Shown: piece after piece, positions 8,949-17,370 of the stretch | How the letters are laid out: each line of letters opens with the position of its first letter | Numbering within the stretch: the first letter of the stretch is position 1 | Translations under genes and position numbers: made by a program | The notes under the pieces: model-generated | Database searches by the model: none | What the model saw: only the letters and a program-made list of their open reading frames with translations | What the model was told of the DNA's origin: nothing | NCBI GenBank assembly: GCA_016936015.1 | Contig: JAFGPV010000083.1 | Location: 1-64,000 of the forward strand | DNA: 64,000 nucleotides | Reading direction: 5' to 3' | DNA from: Pirellulales bacterium | GTDB lineage: Bacteria; Planctomycetota; Planctomycetia; Pirellulales; Thermoguttaceae

Positions 8949-9983
8949 ATGAATGACCAAACGGACACGCTGTTGCACGTCTCTCGGGCGGCGATGGCGT
9001 GCGATTTCGAGGTGCGGTTTCCGGCCGGGGGCGGGGAGGAGTGCGTGGCGCTGGCGCTGCGGGCGCTGGAGCTGCTCGAACCGCTCGAGCAGCAGCTCTC
9101 GGTCTTCCGGCCCGACAGCGAACTGAGCCGGATCAACCTCCTGGCGGCCGAGCGGCCCGTCCGCGTCGAGCCGGGCCTGTTCCGGCTGCTGCAACGGGCC
9201 GTCGAATTATCCAACGAGACCGACGGGGCGCTGGACGTCACCGCCGAGCCGCTGTGGCGGCTCTGGGGTTTCGCCCGGCGCGAGGGCCGGCTCCCGACGG
9301 AAGGGCAAATCGCCGAGGCGCTGGGCCGCGTGGGCAGCCGCTACGTGCGTCTCGACCCGACGGAACAGACCGTCTCCTTGACGCGGCCCGGCGTGCAGTT
9401 GAATCTCGGCTGCTTCGGCAAGGGCTATGCCGTGGACCGGCTGGCGGAGAAATTGGAAGAAGGGGGGCTAGGTGATTTTCTGCTCCACGGCGGGCAGAGC
9501 AGCGTTTTGGCGAGGGGTACTGGCGGACAAGCCACCCAGGGGACACCGGATTCTGAAGGGGACAGTCCCAATTTTGCTGCGCAAAATTTGGGACAGTCCC
9601 CCGGATGGATCGTGGGGCTGCCGGATCCCCGGTTGCCGGATCGCCGGATCGCGGAGATCCGCTTGCGGGACAAGGCCCTGGGGACGTCCAGCTCGCAGTT
9701 CCAGTCGTTCCGGCACGCGGGGAAGCGCTACGGGCACATCCTGGATCCCCGCTCGGGCCGGCCCGCCGAGGGCGTGCTCTCGGCCACGGCGGTGGCCCCC
9801 GACGCCACACAGGCCGACGCCCTCTCCACCGCCTTCTACGTCCTCGGCCCGGAGGCGTCGCTGCGGTATTGCCGCAGGCGTCCCGAGATCGGACTCCTGA
9901 TGCTGTTGGCGCCGCAGGGGGGCGGCAAGATGGAAATCCTCTCGGCGGGGCTGGGCGACGACGAACTCCGGCTGATCGAATAA
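8949..9983 (+). CDS. apbE: FAD:protein FMN transferase (ApbE family)
   Basis: ApbE enzymes attach FMN covalently to Thr or Ser of target proteins such as Nqr/Rnf subunits and are Mg-dependent. The start at 8949 (MNDQTDTLLHVSRAAMACDF) is preferred because the ATG at 8922 overlaps the ferredoxin terminator. Family features are the early AMACDFEVRF strand, the SELSRINLL region, the LNLGCFGKGYAVDRLAEKL motif (usually G-A-x-A-KGY), and the C-terminal GHILDPRSGRPA and DATQADALSTAFYVLG motifs. Cys in the GCFGKGY motif stands where Ala is common. Residues encoded by 9558-9601 (DSEGDSPNFAAQNLGQS) come from an inserted palindromic repeat between the central and C-terminal parts. No classical lipobox is seen. 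Confidence 0.9.
   Translation: MNDQTDTLLHVSRAAMACDFEVRFPAGGGEECVALALRALELLEPLEQQLSVFRPDSELSRINLLAAERPVRVEPGLFRLLQRAVELSNETDGALDVTAEPLWRLWGFARREGRLPTEGQIAEALGRVGSRYVRLDPTEQTVSLTRPGVQLNLGCFGKGYAVDRLAEKLEEGGLGDFLLHGGQSSVLARGTGGQATQGTPDSEGDSPNFAAQNLGQSPGWIVGLPDPRLPDRRIAEIRLRDKALGTSSSQFQSFRHAGKRYGHILDPRSGRPAEGVLSATAVAPDATQADALSTAFYVLGPEASLRYCRRRPEIGLLMLLAPQGGGKMEILSAGLGDDELRLIE
9558..9601. repeat. GGGACAGTCCC palindromic repeat inside apbE
   Basis: Two GGGACAGTCCC units (9559-9569, 9590-9600) bracket the inner palindrome AATTTTGCTGCGCAAAATT. It is translated in frame as GDSPNFAAQNLGQSP. It is the sister of the element at 2820-2864. Confidence 0.92.
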
Positions 9984-10061
9984 GGGGTTGCCGGAAGGGA
10001 ATTTCCCGCGTGACAATCGGCGGCGGGGGACGCCTTCTCTCCAAGAGAAAACAAACGCAAT

Positions 10062-10087
10062 CGGCGGCAGGAGCCGCCTCCTACAGT
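10062..10087. repeat. Family-C repeat, single arm
   Basis: CGGCGGCAGGAGCCGCCTCC plus CTACAG matches one arm of the 8051-8126 element. It lies in the 239-base gap between apbE and the DedA gene. Confidence 0.8.
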
Positions 10088-10222
10088 TTTTTAATCCGCC
10101 GGGGCCGCGGACGGCCCGGCGCGCTTATATCTCTTGTCCTTCATCCTGCGTTCTTTTGCCCTCCACAATCTCCTCGGGTTTTGTTATTTTATGGAAAACC
10201 AGATACGAGCAATCGATGGGCG

Positions 10223-10846
10223 ATGGATATTTATTTTCTAACCTATGGATATCCGATTATTTTTCTGGTGCTGGTGCTGACCGGCTGCGGATTGCCGCTG
10301 CCCGAGGAAGTACCCATCATCGCGGCGGGCGTCCTCTGTGCGCACGGTCATCTGAATCCCTGGGTGACGTTCGTCATCTGCTGGGTGGGCGCGGTGGCGG
10401 GCGACTGCATCATGTATTGGGCCGGTTACCATTTCGGCCGGGGGGTGTTCCAGAAGCATCCCTGGTGGGTGCGGTTCATCACTCCCGAACGGGAAATCCT
10501 GATCGAGCAGAAGTTCCGGCAGCACGGTTTGAAGGTTTTCTTTCTGGCGCGGTTTCTGGTCTTCTTCCGCTCGCCGCTGTTTCTCTCGGCCGGCATCCTC
10601 CGGGTCTCGTTCCGCCGATTCCTCGTCTTCGACGCGGCCTGCGCCACGGTCGTCGTGGGACTCTTCTTCGGCGTGTCGTACTGGCTCGGCCGGGAACTGA
10701 CCGAATGGCTCCGCCAGGCGGAATTCTGGCTGACCGTCGGCGTGGCGGTGCTTCTGGCCGGCGGGGGACTCTACTATGGGCGGCGGTGTTGGATCCGGAA
10801 AAAACGCGAACGGCGCGGCAGTGCGGACGACGTCGATCGCCTTTGA
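10223..10846 (+). CDS. DedA/SNARE-associated family membrane protein
   Basis: This is a 207-residue polytopic inner-membrane protein. The ATG at 10223 (MDIYFLTYGYPIIFLVLVL) sits at the natural start of the first hydrophobic segment. Family hallmarks are GCGLPLPEEVPIIAAG near residue 22, an acidic re-entrant-loop motif, and FLARFLVFFRSPLFLSAGILRVSFRRFL near residue 108, with the conserved Arg and the G-x-x-R type element. DedA proteins are thought to be proton-dependent lipid scramblases or recyclers that affect envelope homeostasis. A charged C-terminal tail follows the last helix. It has no operon partner. Confidence 0.88.
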   Translation: MDIYFLTYGYPIIFLVLVLTGCGLPLPEEVPIIAAGVLCAHGHLNPWVTFVICWVGAVAGDCIMYWAGYHFGRGVFQKHPWWVRFITPEREILIEQKFRQHGLKVFFLARFLVFFRSPLFLSAGILRVSFRRFLVFDAACATVVVGLFFGVSYWLGRELTEWLRQAEFWLTVGVAVLLAGGGLYYGRRCWIRKKRERRGSADDVDRL

Positions 10847-10886
10847 CTCTCGAAGGCCTATTGGTTCTCCGATTGTTCATGTTGCC

Positions 10887-10951
10887 TAGCCGGCGGCTAA
10901 CAGCCGCCGAGAGATCCTAAATGCCCCGCGGCGGCTGTTAGCCGCCGGCTA
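10887..10951. repeat. Family-B inverted repeat (TAGCCGGCGGCTAACAGCCG)
   Basis: Two arms of about 24 bases surround a short spacer between the DedA gene and an exported protein gene. Copies recur at 15633-15702 and 45550-45616, always between genes. Confidence 0.9.
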
Positions 10952-11110
10952 TTGGATGCAACTTTCGCAATCTGATACTCAATCAACGCAACATGCTCTT
11001 TCGTCACTGAGTGGACAGGCGGGAAGATCGAATTACAATGAAGGGTAAGGGGAACGTTGACTCAAACCGATTCGGCTCGGCATTTCGCCGGCCCGGCGGG
11101 GGGAGGTCTG

Positions 11111-12118
11111 ATGCGAAAATACGCGATGATCGGGATCGCGGTTGCCCTGCTCGGCGGGAGCGGATTGCCGGCGGCCGCACAGCAACGCCCGCGGATGCCC
11201 AAGTTGCAGCAGGCCGTGCGCGACGGCTGGCTTCAGTTCCGCATGACGTCGGGAAGGATTGTGTTGGAAACCATCCGTGTGAACAACCTCCGCCTCTCCC
11301 CCGGCAGTGAAAAGAACAAGGAGTCGCTGAACATCCGCGGAGGAAACGAGGAAGCGGCGGTCGATTACGAATGGAGCGGCCCCGACGAGCGGTTCGTGCT
11401 CAGCGTGGCGGACAACCAGCGGCTGAAAATCCACTGGACGCCGGGGGGGAAGCCGCCGCCTCCGCCGGTCGTCTTCGTGCAAGACTCCCGGGGGAAACTG
11501 GAATTGACCGTGGGATCGGGCGCCGAGGCGCGGCGCTACGCGGCGCCCACGCTTTGGCATCTGCTCCTGGAGCATCCCGACGAAACCCGGCGCTGCCTCC
11601 TCCCCTGCCTGGAGCTTCTCCAATCGCCCGACGGAAAGTTGACGGAAACCGCCGCCGTCCTGGAGAGCGAGTTGTTCCGCCGGGCCCAAATCGGCGTTCC
11701 CGTCAGCCGCTCCCAGTGGGAACAATGGGTGGCCCAATTGGGCGACGATTGCTTCGGCACGCGCCAGGCGGCCGACCGCGCGCTGCGGTCCTGCGACGTG
11801 GCGGTCCTCAGTTACTTGCAACAATTGGACTTCCGCCGTCTCGACGCCGAACAGCAGTTCCGCCTGCAGCGGATCATCGACGCCTTCTCCCGGCAGATCG
11901 ACGACGATTCGGCGGAACGGACGGCCGCGTGGCTCTCGGGCGATCCGCGAATCTGGCTGACGCTGGCCGCCCGGCCCGAGGCCGCGCTCCGCCGCGCGGC
12001 CGTCAAGCAGTTGGAAGACCTGCTGGGAGAACCCGTCGGCATCGATCCGCAGGCCGATCCCGAAACCCAGAAGGACCGCCTCGCGCAGCTCCGCCGGCGG
12101 TTGGAAGAAAAACCATAA
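11111..12118 (+). CDS. Exported hypothetical protein
   Basis: The ATG at 11111 lies six bases after GGGGGAGG and encodes a clear signal peptide (MRKYAMIGIAVALLGG, cleaved near AAAQQ). The mature part of about 310 residues starts with a small beta-rich region (FRMTSGRIVLETIRVNNLRL). A helical region follows that is rich in paired charges (GTRQAADRALRSCDVAVLSYL, LRRAAVKQLEDLLGE), resembling HEAT-like repeats. I cannot assign a function. Similar architectures are common in planctomycete periplasmic proteins. It precedes a sulfatase gene with a 110-base gap, so the two may be co-transcribed. Confidence 0.75.
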   Translation: MRKYAMIGIAVALLGGSGLPAAAQQRPRMPKLQQAVRDGWLQFRMTSGRIVLETIRVNNLRLSPGSEKNKESLNIRGGNEEAAVDYEWSGPDERFVLSVADNQRLKIHWTPGGKPPPPPVVFVQDSRGKLELTVGSGAEARRYAAPTLWHLLLEHPDETRRCLLPCLELLQSPDGKLTETAAVLESELFRRAQIGVPVSRSQWEQWVAQLGDDCFGTRQAADRALRSCDVAVLSYLQQLDFRRLDAEQQFRLQRIIDAFSRQIDDDSAERTAAWLSGDPRIWLTLAARPEAALRRAAVKQLEDLLGEPVGIDPQADPETQKDRLAQLRRRLEEKP

Positions 12119-12228
12119 AACCGCGACCGCCGGTCGCGCCCGGGGATCGAGCCGTGCCATTTCCTGGCGGAGCCGGTCGGCCTTGTCGGATCCATCAGTT
12201 TCCCCTCGTGACTTTCCGGAGTGTCAAG

Positions 12229-13749
12229 ATGTTTCGCCGAACGTGTCGGGTATTCATTTTGGTTTTCGGTTTGTTGGCGCTGGGCGCAGGCTCGCTTGCC
12301 CGGGCCGCCGAGCGGCCCAACGTGGTGATCATCCTGGCCGACGACATGGGCTGGGGCGATCCGCAATGCTACTGGCCAAAGTCCAAGATTCCCACGCCGA
12401 ACGTCGACCGGTTGGCCGGCGAGGGGATGCGCTTTACCGACGCCCATTCGCCGACGGCCGTCTGCACGCCGACGCGCTACGCCCTGTTGACGGGCCGGTA
12501 CTGCTGGCGGACGCGGCAGAAAAAATGCGTGCTGACGCCCTACGCCATGCCGCTGATCGACCGCAAGCGGACGACGCTGGCCGAGATGTTCCAACGGCAC
12601 GGCTACGCGACCGCGGCCTTCGGCAAATGGCACCTCGGCTTCGAGTGGCGGCGCAACGACGGCAAAAAGACGCCGCCGGCCGAGAAGAACATTCCCGACA
12701 AGGTGATCGACCTGTCCAAACCGTATCTCGACGGCCCGTGCGATCACGGGTTCGATACGTATTTCGGCGTCGACGTGCCGAACTATCCGCCGTACTGTTT
12801 CCTCGAGGACGACCACGTAGTCAGCCCGTTGCCCAATCAATTCAGGCCCGCGACCAACGTCAGCACGCCCGGCCGGGGGCAACCCGACTGGCAGTTCGAC
12901 CGGATCCTCCCCACCATCAAGGAAAAGGCGGTCGCCTGGCTCCGGCGCCATGCGGCCGAGAAAAAGGACGCGCCGTTTTTTCTGTATCTGCCGCTGACGG
13001 CGCCGCACATCCCGATCGTGCCGAATGAGCCGTTCCGCGGCTCGACCGAGGCAACCCTCTACGGCGATTTCGTGGCCGAGGTCGACTCGTTGACGGGCGA
13101 CGTGCTCAACGCGCTGGAGGAGACCGGTTTGGCGAAAAACACGATCGTCGTCTTCACTTCCGACAACGGTTCACCGGAACGCAACGGGAAGGACGGCGCC
13201 GGACCGTTCAACTCGTGCATTACCGACAGCGGCCACGATCCGAACGGCCCCTGGCGCGGGCGGAAGGGCGACATCCACGAAGCCGGGCACCGCGTGCCGC
13301 TGGTGGTCCGCTGGCCGGGCCGCGTCCGCCCGGGGAGCTTCAGCGACGAGTTGGTTTGCCTGGTCGATTGGTACGCCACGTTGGCCGCCGTGCTCGGTCA
13401 GCCGCTGGCCGACGACGTGGCCGAGGACAGCTTCAACGTGCTGCCGGTGCTGCTCGAAAAGGACCGGCCCGGCCCGATGCGCAAGTCGCTGATCCTCCAT
13501 TCCGACCAGGGCATGTTCGCCATTCGCGTCGGTCCCTGGAAGCTGATCCGCGGCCAGGGGACCGGCAGCTTCTTTACGAAAGACGTCATTGCTCCCGACG
13601 CGCCGTCGGGCCAGCTCTACAATCTCACGGACGATCCGACCGAGCAGAAGAACCTCTACCGGGAGCGGCACGACGTGGTCGAGCGGCTCTCGAAGATGCT
13701 CGACGAGCAGATCCAGGCCGGGCGCACGCGGCCGAAACAACATCCATAA
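12229..13749 (+). CDS. Secreted sulfatase
   Basis: This 506-residue enzyme hydrolyses sulfate esters, probably of sulfated polysaccharides. The ATG at 12229 gives a signal peptide ending near LARAAERPN. The catalytic metal site begins at ILADDMGWGD (Asp38, Asp39). The formylglycine precursor is Cys79 in VCTPTRYALLTGRY, with Thr in place of the Ser of the classical C-x-P-S-R signature, a common variant. FGKWHLGF supplies the conserved Lys and His, and IVVFTSDNGSPERN supplies the second pair of metal ligands. The protein is full length for the family. Activation would need a formylglycine-generating enzyme encoded elsewhere. The substrate cannot be predicted from sequence alone. Confidence 0.95.
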   Translation: MFRRTCRVFILVFGLLALGAGSLARAAERPNVVIILADDMGWGDPQCYWPKSKIPTPNVDRLAGEGMRFTDAHSPTAVCTPTRYALLTGRYCWRTRQKKCVLTPYAMPLIDRKRTTLAEMFQRHGYATAAFGKWHLGFEWRRNDGKKTPPAEKNIPDKVIDLSKPYLDGPCDHGFDTYFGVDVPNYPPYCFLEDDHVVSPLPNQFRPATNVSTPGRGQPDWQFDRILPTIKEKAVAWLRRHAAEKKDAPFFLYLPLTAPHIPIVPNEPFRGSTEATLYGDFVAEVDSLTGDVLNALEETGLAKNTIVVFTSDNGSPERNGKDGAGPFNSCITDSGHDPNGPWRGRKGDIHEAGHRVPLVVRWPGRVRPGSFSDELVCLVDWYATLAAVLGQPLADDVAEDSFNVLPVLLEKDRPGPMRKSLILHSDQGMFAIRVGPWKLIRGQGTGSFFTKDVIAPDAPSGQLYNLTDDPTEQKNLYRERHDVVERLSKMLDEQIQAGRTRPKQHP

Positions 13750-13772
13750 AGCCGCGACCGTCGGTCACGGCT

Positions 13773-14096
13773 TCAGGTTTTTTTCTTCTGCTCCTCGGGC
13801 GGCAATAGATGAAAGACGACGCGGTAGGCCCGGTAGCCGTCGGCAAGCTGTTGGGGATAGAGCTTCGCGATTTCCTGGCGGAGCTGATCGGCCGAGTCGA
13901 ATCCGTCCGGCCGGGCGTCGGCGTCGGTCAAGGTCTCAAGCTGCACCTCTTCGACGGCCGTAATCCGGATGTAGCCCGCCCCGGGGATGTAGCTCCGCTG
14001 CCCGGAACGCATCCGCGGATAGCGCCACAGGCGGATCGTCTGCGTCTTCTGCCCGGCCCGAATCGCCTCCAGAAACTTCTTCTTGAACAGCAACAT
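13773..14096 (-). CDS. ASCH-domain protein
   Basis: This 107-residue protein shows the ASCH fold signature: MLLFKKKFLEAIRAGQKTQT at the start, with the basic KTQTIRLW element, then the GYIRITAVEEVQL strand and the C-terminal VVFHL. ASCH domains are PUA-like RNA-binding modules, and some bacterial members act on modified nucleosides or nucleotides. It is convergent with the sulfatase gene, separated by 23 bases. Its role here is unknown. Confidence 0.8.
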   Translation of the reverse strand: MLLFKKKFLEAIRAGQKTQTIRLWRYPRMRSGQRSYIPGAGYIRITAVEEVQLETLTDADARPDGFDSADQLRQEIAKLYPQQLADGYRAYRVVFHLLPPEEQKKKT

Positions 14097-14394
14097 GCCG
14101 GATAACTTAGTCCATCAACCCAGCGGGGGTCAAGGAGGTGGGTATCAATACCCGCTTGAATAGGACTACGAAGGGTCCCGAGGATTGTATCGGAACTACG
14201 GGCTGTGCCGGTCGGGTTTCGTGGGGTATGACGGCTGTTCCGCCGGGGTTCGGCGAGAAGTCGCCGCGGCAATTGGATTTTATCAGCGCCGCCGGAATAA
14301 ACGGCCGATCGGTCAAAATGATACAACGAGTCTGTCACACCCCGCGCTCCGGAGGATCCGGCGCACAGATCAACAGAATCGTCACGGAAGAACG

Positions 14395-15573
14395 ATGGTT
14401 TGGTTTTTTCGGATTTTGCAGGCCCGGTTGAGAATGCCGGCCGCAGTTCTCTCGGCGGTTTCGGTCTTCGCTCTCGTTATTTGGCTTCCGGGCGTCTCGG
14501 CCGCCGAAAGCCCGGGCACGGAACCGGAACCCGTGTATCCGACGACGGCGACGCCCTATGCCGCGCCGCTTTCCGGGCACGCTCTGCCGGACCGCTCCGA
14601 ACAGTTGGAGGCCATCGCCCGGCAGGCCGATCGGCAGATCCGGCACGGATTCGAACTGGCGGGCCGGGGGGCGTATTTTGCCGCGCGTGCGGAATTCATC
14701 ACCGCGCTGCGGCTGGTCGCCCAGGGCCTGGACACCGAGGAGAAAACGACCGCGCACGGCAAGGCCCTGGCGGCCGGGTTGACCGCCCTGAAGGAGGCCG
14801 AGGATTTTCTGCCCCACGGCGCCAAGCTGGAGGCGGATCTCGATCTGCCCGTGCTGATCGGCGGGCACGGCACGCCGGCGCTGAAGAACCGGGACATGGC
14901 GTCCTTGACGCCGCTTACGGCCCTGAAGACCTATCTGACCTTCGCCCAGCGGCAACTGGCCGTAGCAGCGGGCCGGGAGACGGCCGGCGCAATGGCCCTG
15001 CACGCCCTGGGCAAGCTGCACGAGGCGCTGGCGGAAAAGAAGACGACGGAGATCCAGGCGGCCAGCGCGAAAGCGGTCGCTTTTTATCAGGCGGCCCTGA
15101 CGGTCTGCCCGCAGAACTTTATGACCGCCAACGAGCTGGGCGTGCTGCTGGCGAAGAACGGAAATTACGCCGAAGCCCAGGTCTGGTTGGAACACAGCAC
15201 CGCGTTGTGCCGCTCGGAGACCGCATGGAGCAACCTGGTCGTGGTCTACGAGCGGTTGAACCGCCCCGATCTGGCCGAGCGCGCCCGGCACGAAGTCGTT
15301 CTCGCCCAGGCCGACAAGCGGAGCCGCCTGCAAAGTCAATCGTTGGCGGCCGGCGGCGCGGTGCGTTGGGTCGGCGCCGAGGCCTTCGGCGCGCCGGCCC
15401 TGGCCGGTCGCTACGATCCCGCCTCGAGGGGCGCGAAACCGGTTCCCGCTCCGCAACCGTCCCCTCGGGCGACCGCTTCGGCGTCCAACGCCCAAACCGG
15501 CGCCGAGGTCTTCGCGCCGTGGAACCGCGCCGCTCCGCCGGAAAAAGAGAAACACGCGGAAGTGTGGAGGTGA
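14395..15573 (+). CDS. Exported tetratricopeptide-repeat protein
   Basis: This 392-residue protein starts at the ATG at 14395 after GGAAG. A hydrophobic N-terminal segment (MPAAVLSAVSVFALVIWLPG) ends near VSAAES, which suggests a signal peptide; a second in-frame ATG at 14434 would shorten it. Helical pairs with the TPR pattern run through the middle, for example GAYFAARAEFITALRLVAQG, NFMTANELGVLLAKNGNYAE and AWSNLVVVYERLNRPDLAER. The C terminus is low-complexity, rich in Pro, Ala and Ser. TPR arrays mediate protein contacts. The next gene on the same strand encodes a polysaccharide export protein, 214 bases on, with a repeat between them, so a shared envelope role is possible but unproven. 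Confidence 0.8.
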   Translation: MVWFFRILQARLRMPAAVLSAVSVFALVIWLPGVSAAESPGTEPEPVYPTTATPYAAPLSGHALPDRSEQLEAIARQADRQIRHGFELAGRGAYFAARAEFITALRLVAQGLDTEEKTTAHGKALAAGLTALKEAEDFLPHGAKLEADLDLPVLIGGHGTPALKNRDMASLTPLTALKTYLTFAQRQLAVAAGRETAGAMALHALGKLHEALAEKKTTEIQAASAKAVAFYQAALTVCPQNFMTANELGVLLAKNGNYAEAQVWLEHSTALCRSETAWSNLVVVYERLNRPDLAERARHEVVLAQADKRSRLQSQSLAAGGAVRWVGAEAFGAPALAGRYDPASRGAKPVPAPQPSPRATASASNAQTGAEVFAPWNRAAPPEKEKHAEVWR

Positions 15574-15632
15574 TTTTATTGTTGGCCGTTGATTTTTCCT
15601 TTTTTGTTGAGAGATGGGAAATGAGAGTTTAA

Positions 15633-15702
15633 ATAGCCGGCGGCTAACAGCCGCCGAGACGTGCACCGCTCCCCCCTCGGCGGCTGTTAGCCGCCGGCTA
15701 TT
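15633..15702. repeat. Family-B inverted repeat
   Basis: The arms AATAGCCGGCGGCTAACAGC and its complement surround a spacer of about 20 bases. It belongs to the same family as 10887-10951. Confidence 0.9.
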
Positions 15703-15787
15703 GAACGCGACGCTGTAGAGAAACGATAGTGATCATGGATATTGAAATGACGACCGTCGAACCTCGACCCTTTCCCTGGCGTATATA

Positions 15788-17170
15788 ATGGACGTACCTG
15801 ATACTTCCCCGAACCATTCGTCGTGCAAACCCGCGTTCCTTCCGCGGATGGCAGCCGTCGGCCTCCTGTCTCTCTCGGTGAGCCTGGCGGTGATGCTCGC
15901 GGCGGGAGCGACGGGCGAAGGATGGCAGAGAAGAGGGACTCAACCGGGCGTCGCCAATCCGGTGAAGCTGCGCCATACCGGCCGCGAGGCGGATTGCGTT
16001 GCCTTCATGACCCCGGAAGAGCCCCTTTTGAGGGATGAGGGAAGAGGGATGAGGGATGAGGGGCATATTCTCTTGTGCCAGGCGCTGGGACCGGCGGCCC
16101 CGTATCCGATCTGCGGCGTCGATTGCGCCGACTGCGTCCTCGGAGGCTGCTGCTGCCGCTCCTACGGCCGCTGCGGGCACTACGGCCGGTGCTGCCGCTG
16201 GGAAGACGCCCGGCTGATCGCCTGGCAGTCCTACGCCCAGGGCGAATACGTCGGCCAGGCCCGGACGGCCCACGTGCCGGAGTATTACCTCCGCGTGGAC
16301 GACCAACTGGACATGATCTATCGGCTGACGCGGGTGGAGCAGCCCAATCCCTACCGGCTGAACGTCGGCGACATCATCCGCGTCGAGTCCTTCACCGACA
16401 GCGCCCTGGACCGCGATCTGCTGATCCAGCCCGACGGGACGATCACGCTCCGGCTGCTGGGCCAGGTCCACGCCACCGGGCGGACCGTGCAGCAACTCCG
16501 CGAAGCGCTGGATAAACTCTACTCGAAGTATTACCGGGAGCCGGCGATCACGGTCACGCCGCTGAAGGTGAACACCAAGCTGGAGGACCTCCGGGCGACG
16601 GTCGACCGCCGGGCGGGCATCGGCGGTCAGAGCCAGTTGGTCCGCGTCACGCCCGAGGGAACGATCTCGCTGCCGGCCATCGGGACCGTGCCCGCCCAGG
16701 GCCTGACCCTGCCCGAACTGCAGCAGGAACTCAACGAGCGCTACCGCGAGGTGGTCGAAGGAATCGAGGTCATCCCGGTGCTGGCCCAGCGGGCGCCCCG
16801 CTACGTCTTCGTGCTGGGCGAGGTGAACAATCCCGGACGGTTCGAGCTGACCGGCCCGACCACCGCCCTGCAGGCCCTGAGCATGGCCGGCAGTTGGAAG
16901 GTCGGCGCGCACCTGAAGCAGGTGGTCGTCTTCCGCCGCGGCGACGACTGGCGGCTGATGGCCACGATCATCAACCTCGATGGCGCCCTGTTCGGCCGCG
17001 ACCCCTGCCCCAAGGGCGAAATCTGGATCGACGACTCCGACGTGATCATCGTCCCGAAAAGCCCGATCCTCGCCACCGATGACTTCATCGAGCTGGTCTT
17101 CACCCGCGGCATCTACGGCGTCTTGCCCGTCGTCTACAACGTCAACTTCTCGAAGCTCAGTTCGCTGTAA
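15788..17170 (+). CDS. Polysaccharide biosynthesis/export protein (Wza-like) with Cys-rich N-terminal region
   Basis: Wza-type proteins form the outer-membrane channel for capsule or exopolysaccharide export. The 460-residue product has a hydrophobic N-terminal segment (LLSLSVSLAVMLAAGA). A poly-export domain begins at YRLNVGDIIRVESF, with LLIQPDGTITLRLLGQVHA. SLBB-type beta regions follow (RYVFVLGEVNNPGRFELTG and TALQALSMAG). Two features are odd. First, a Cys-rich stretch (CGVDCADCVLGGCCC, then CGHYGRCC) lies near residues 105-135, before the export domain; it is not typical of Wza. Second, residues around 80-92 (RDEGRGMRDEG) are encoded by short direct repeats at 16030-16064. No polysaccharide co-polymerase or glycosyltransferase genes sit next to it. 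Confidence 0.88.
   Translation: MDVPDTSPNHSSCKPAFLPRMAAVGLLSLSVSLAVMLAAGATGEGWQRRGTQPGVANPVKLRHTGREADCVAFMTPEEPLLRDEGRGMRDEGHILLCQALGPAAPYPICGVDCADCVLGGCCCRSYGRCGHYGRCCRWEDARLIAWQSYAQGEYVGQARTAHVPEYYLRVDDQLDMIYRLTRVEQPNPYRLNVGDIIRVESFTDSALDRDLLIQPDGTITLRLLGQVHATGRTVQQLREALDKLYSKYYREPAITVTPLKVNTKLEDLRATVDRRAGIGGQSQLVRVTPEGTISLPAIGTVPAQGLTLPELQQELNERYREVVEGIEVIPVLAQRAPRYVFVLGEVNNPGRFELTGPTTALQALSMAGSWKVGAHLKQVVVFRRGDDWRLMATIINLDGALFGRDPCPKGEIWIDDSDVIIVPKSPILATDDFIELVFTRGIYGVLPVVYNVNFSKLSSL
16030..16064. repeat. GAGGGATGAG direct repeats inside the export gene
   Basis: Three units of (GA)GGGATGAGG with spacers are translated in frame as LRDEGRGMRDEGH. This is a low-complexity interspersed repeat of a type often seen between genes. 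Confidence 0.75.
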
Positions 17171-17176
17171 GGCAAA

Positions 17177-17268
17177 TGGGGTCAGGCCGTGATTTGTGAT
17201 TAAGCGCATATCCTCCGTTTTTAAAAAATCAACGTGTGTCGCTAATCACAAATCACGGCCTGACCCCA
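17177..17268. repeat. Family-E inverted repeat (GGGGTCAGGCCGTGATTTG)
   Basis: A perfect 26-base arm, beginning TGGGGTCAGGCCGTGATTTG, is repeated inverted at 17243-17268 around a 40-base AT-rich spacer. It lies just after the export gene stop and could also act as a transcript-end hairpin. Confidence 0.92.
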
Positions 17269-17370
17269 AATTCGCCTCTTGCCCTCCGGCTGCGGACCAA
17301 CCAAAATAGATGTTTACATTACCAGAGGGCCGTGATCGATCCAGACAACCAACCACGGGAGACACAAACC

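Noticed and set aside
13928-14394. Overlapping minus- and plus-strand frames between the ASCH and TPR genes
   Set aside because: None has a ribosome site, domain or consistent codon use; the stretch is taken as the non-coding upstream region of the two divergent genes.
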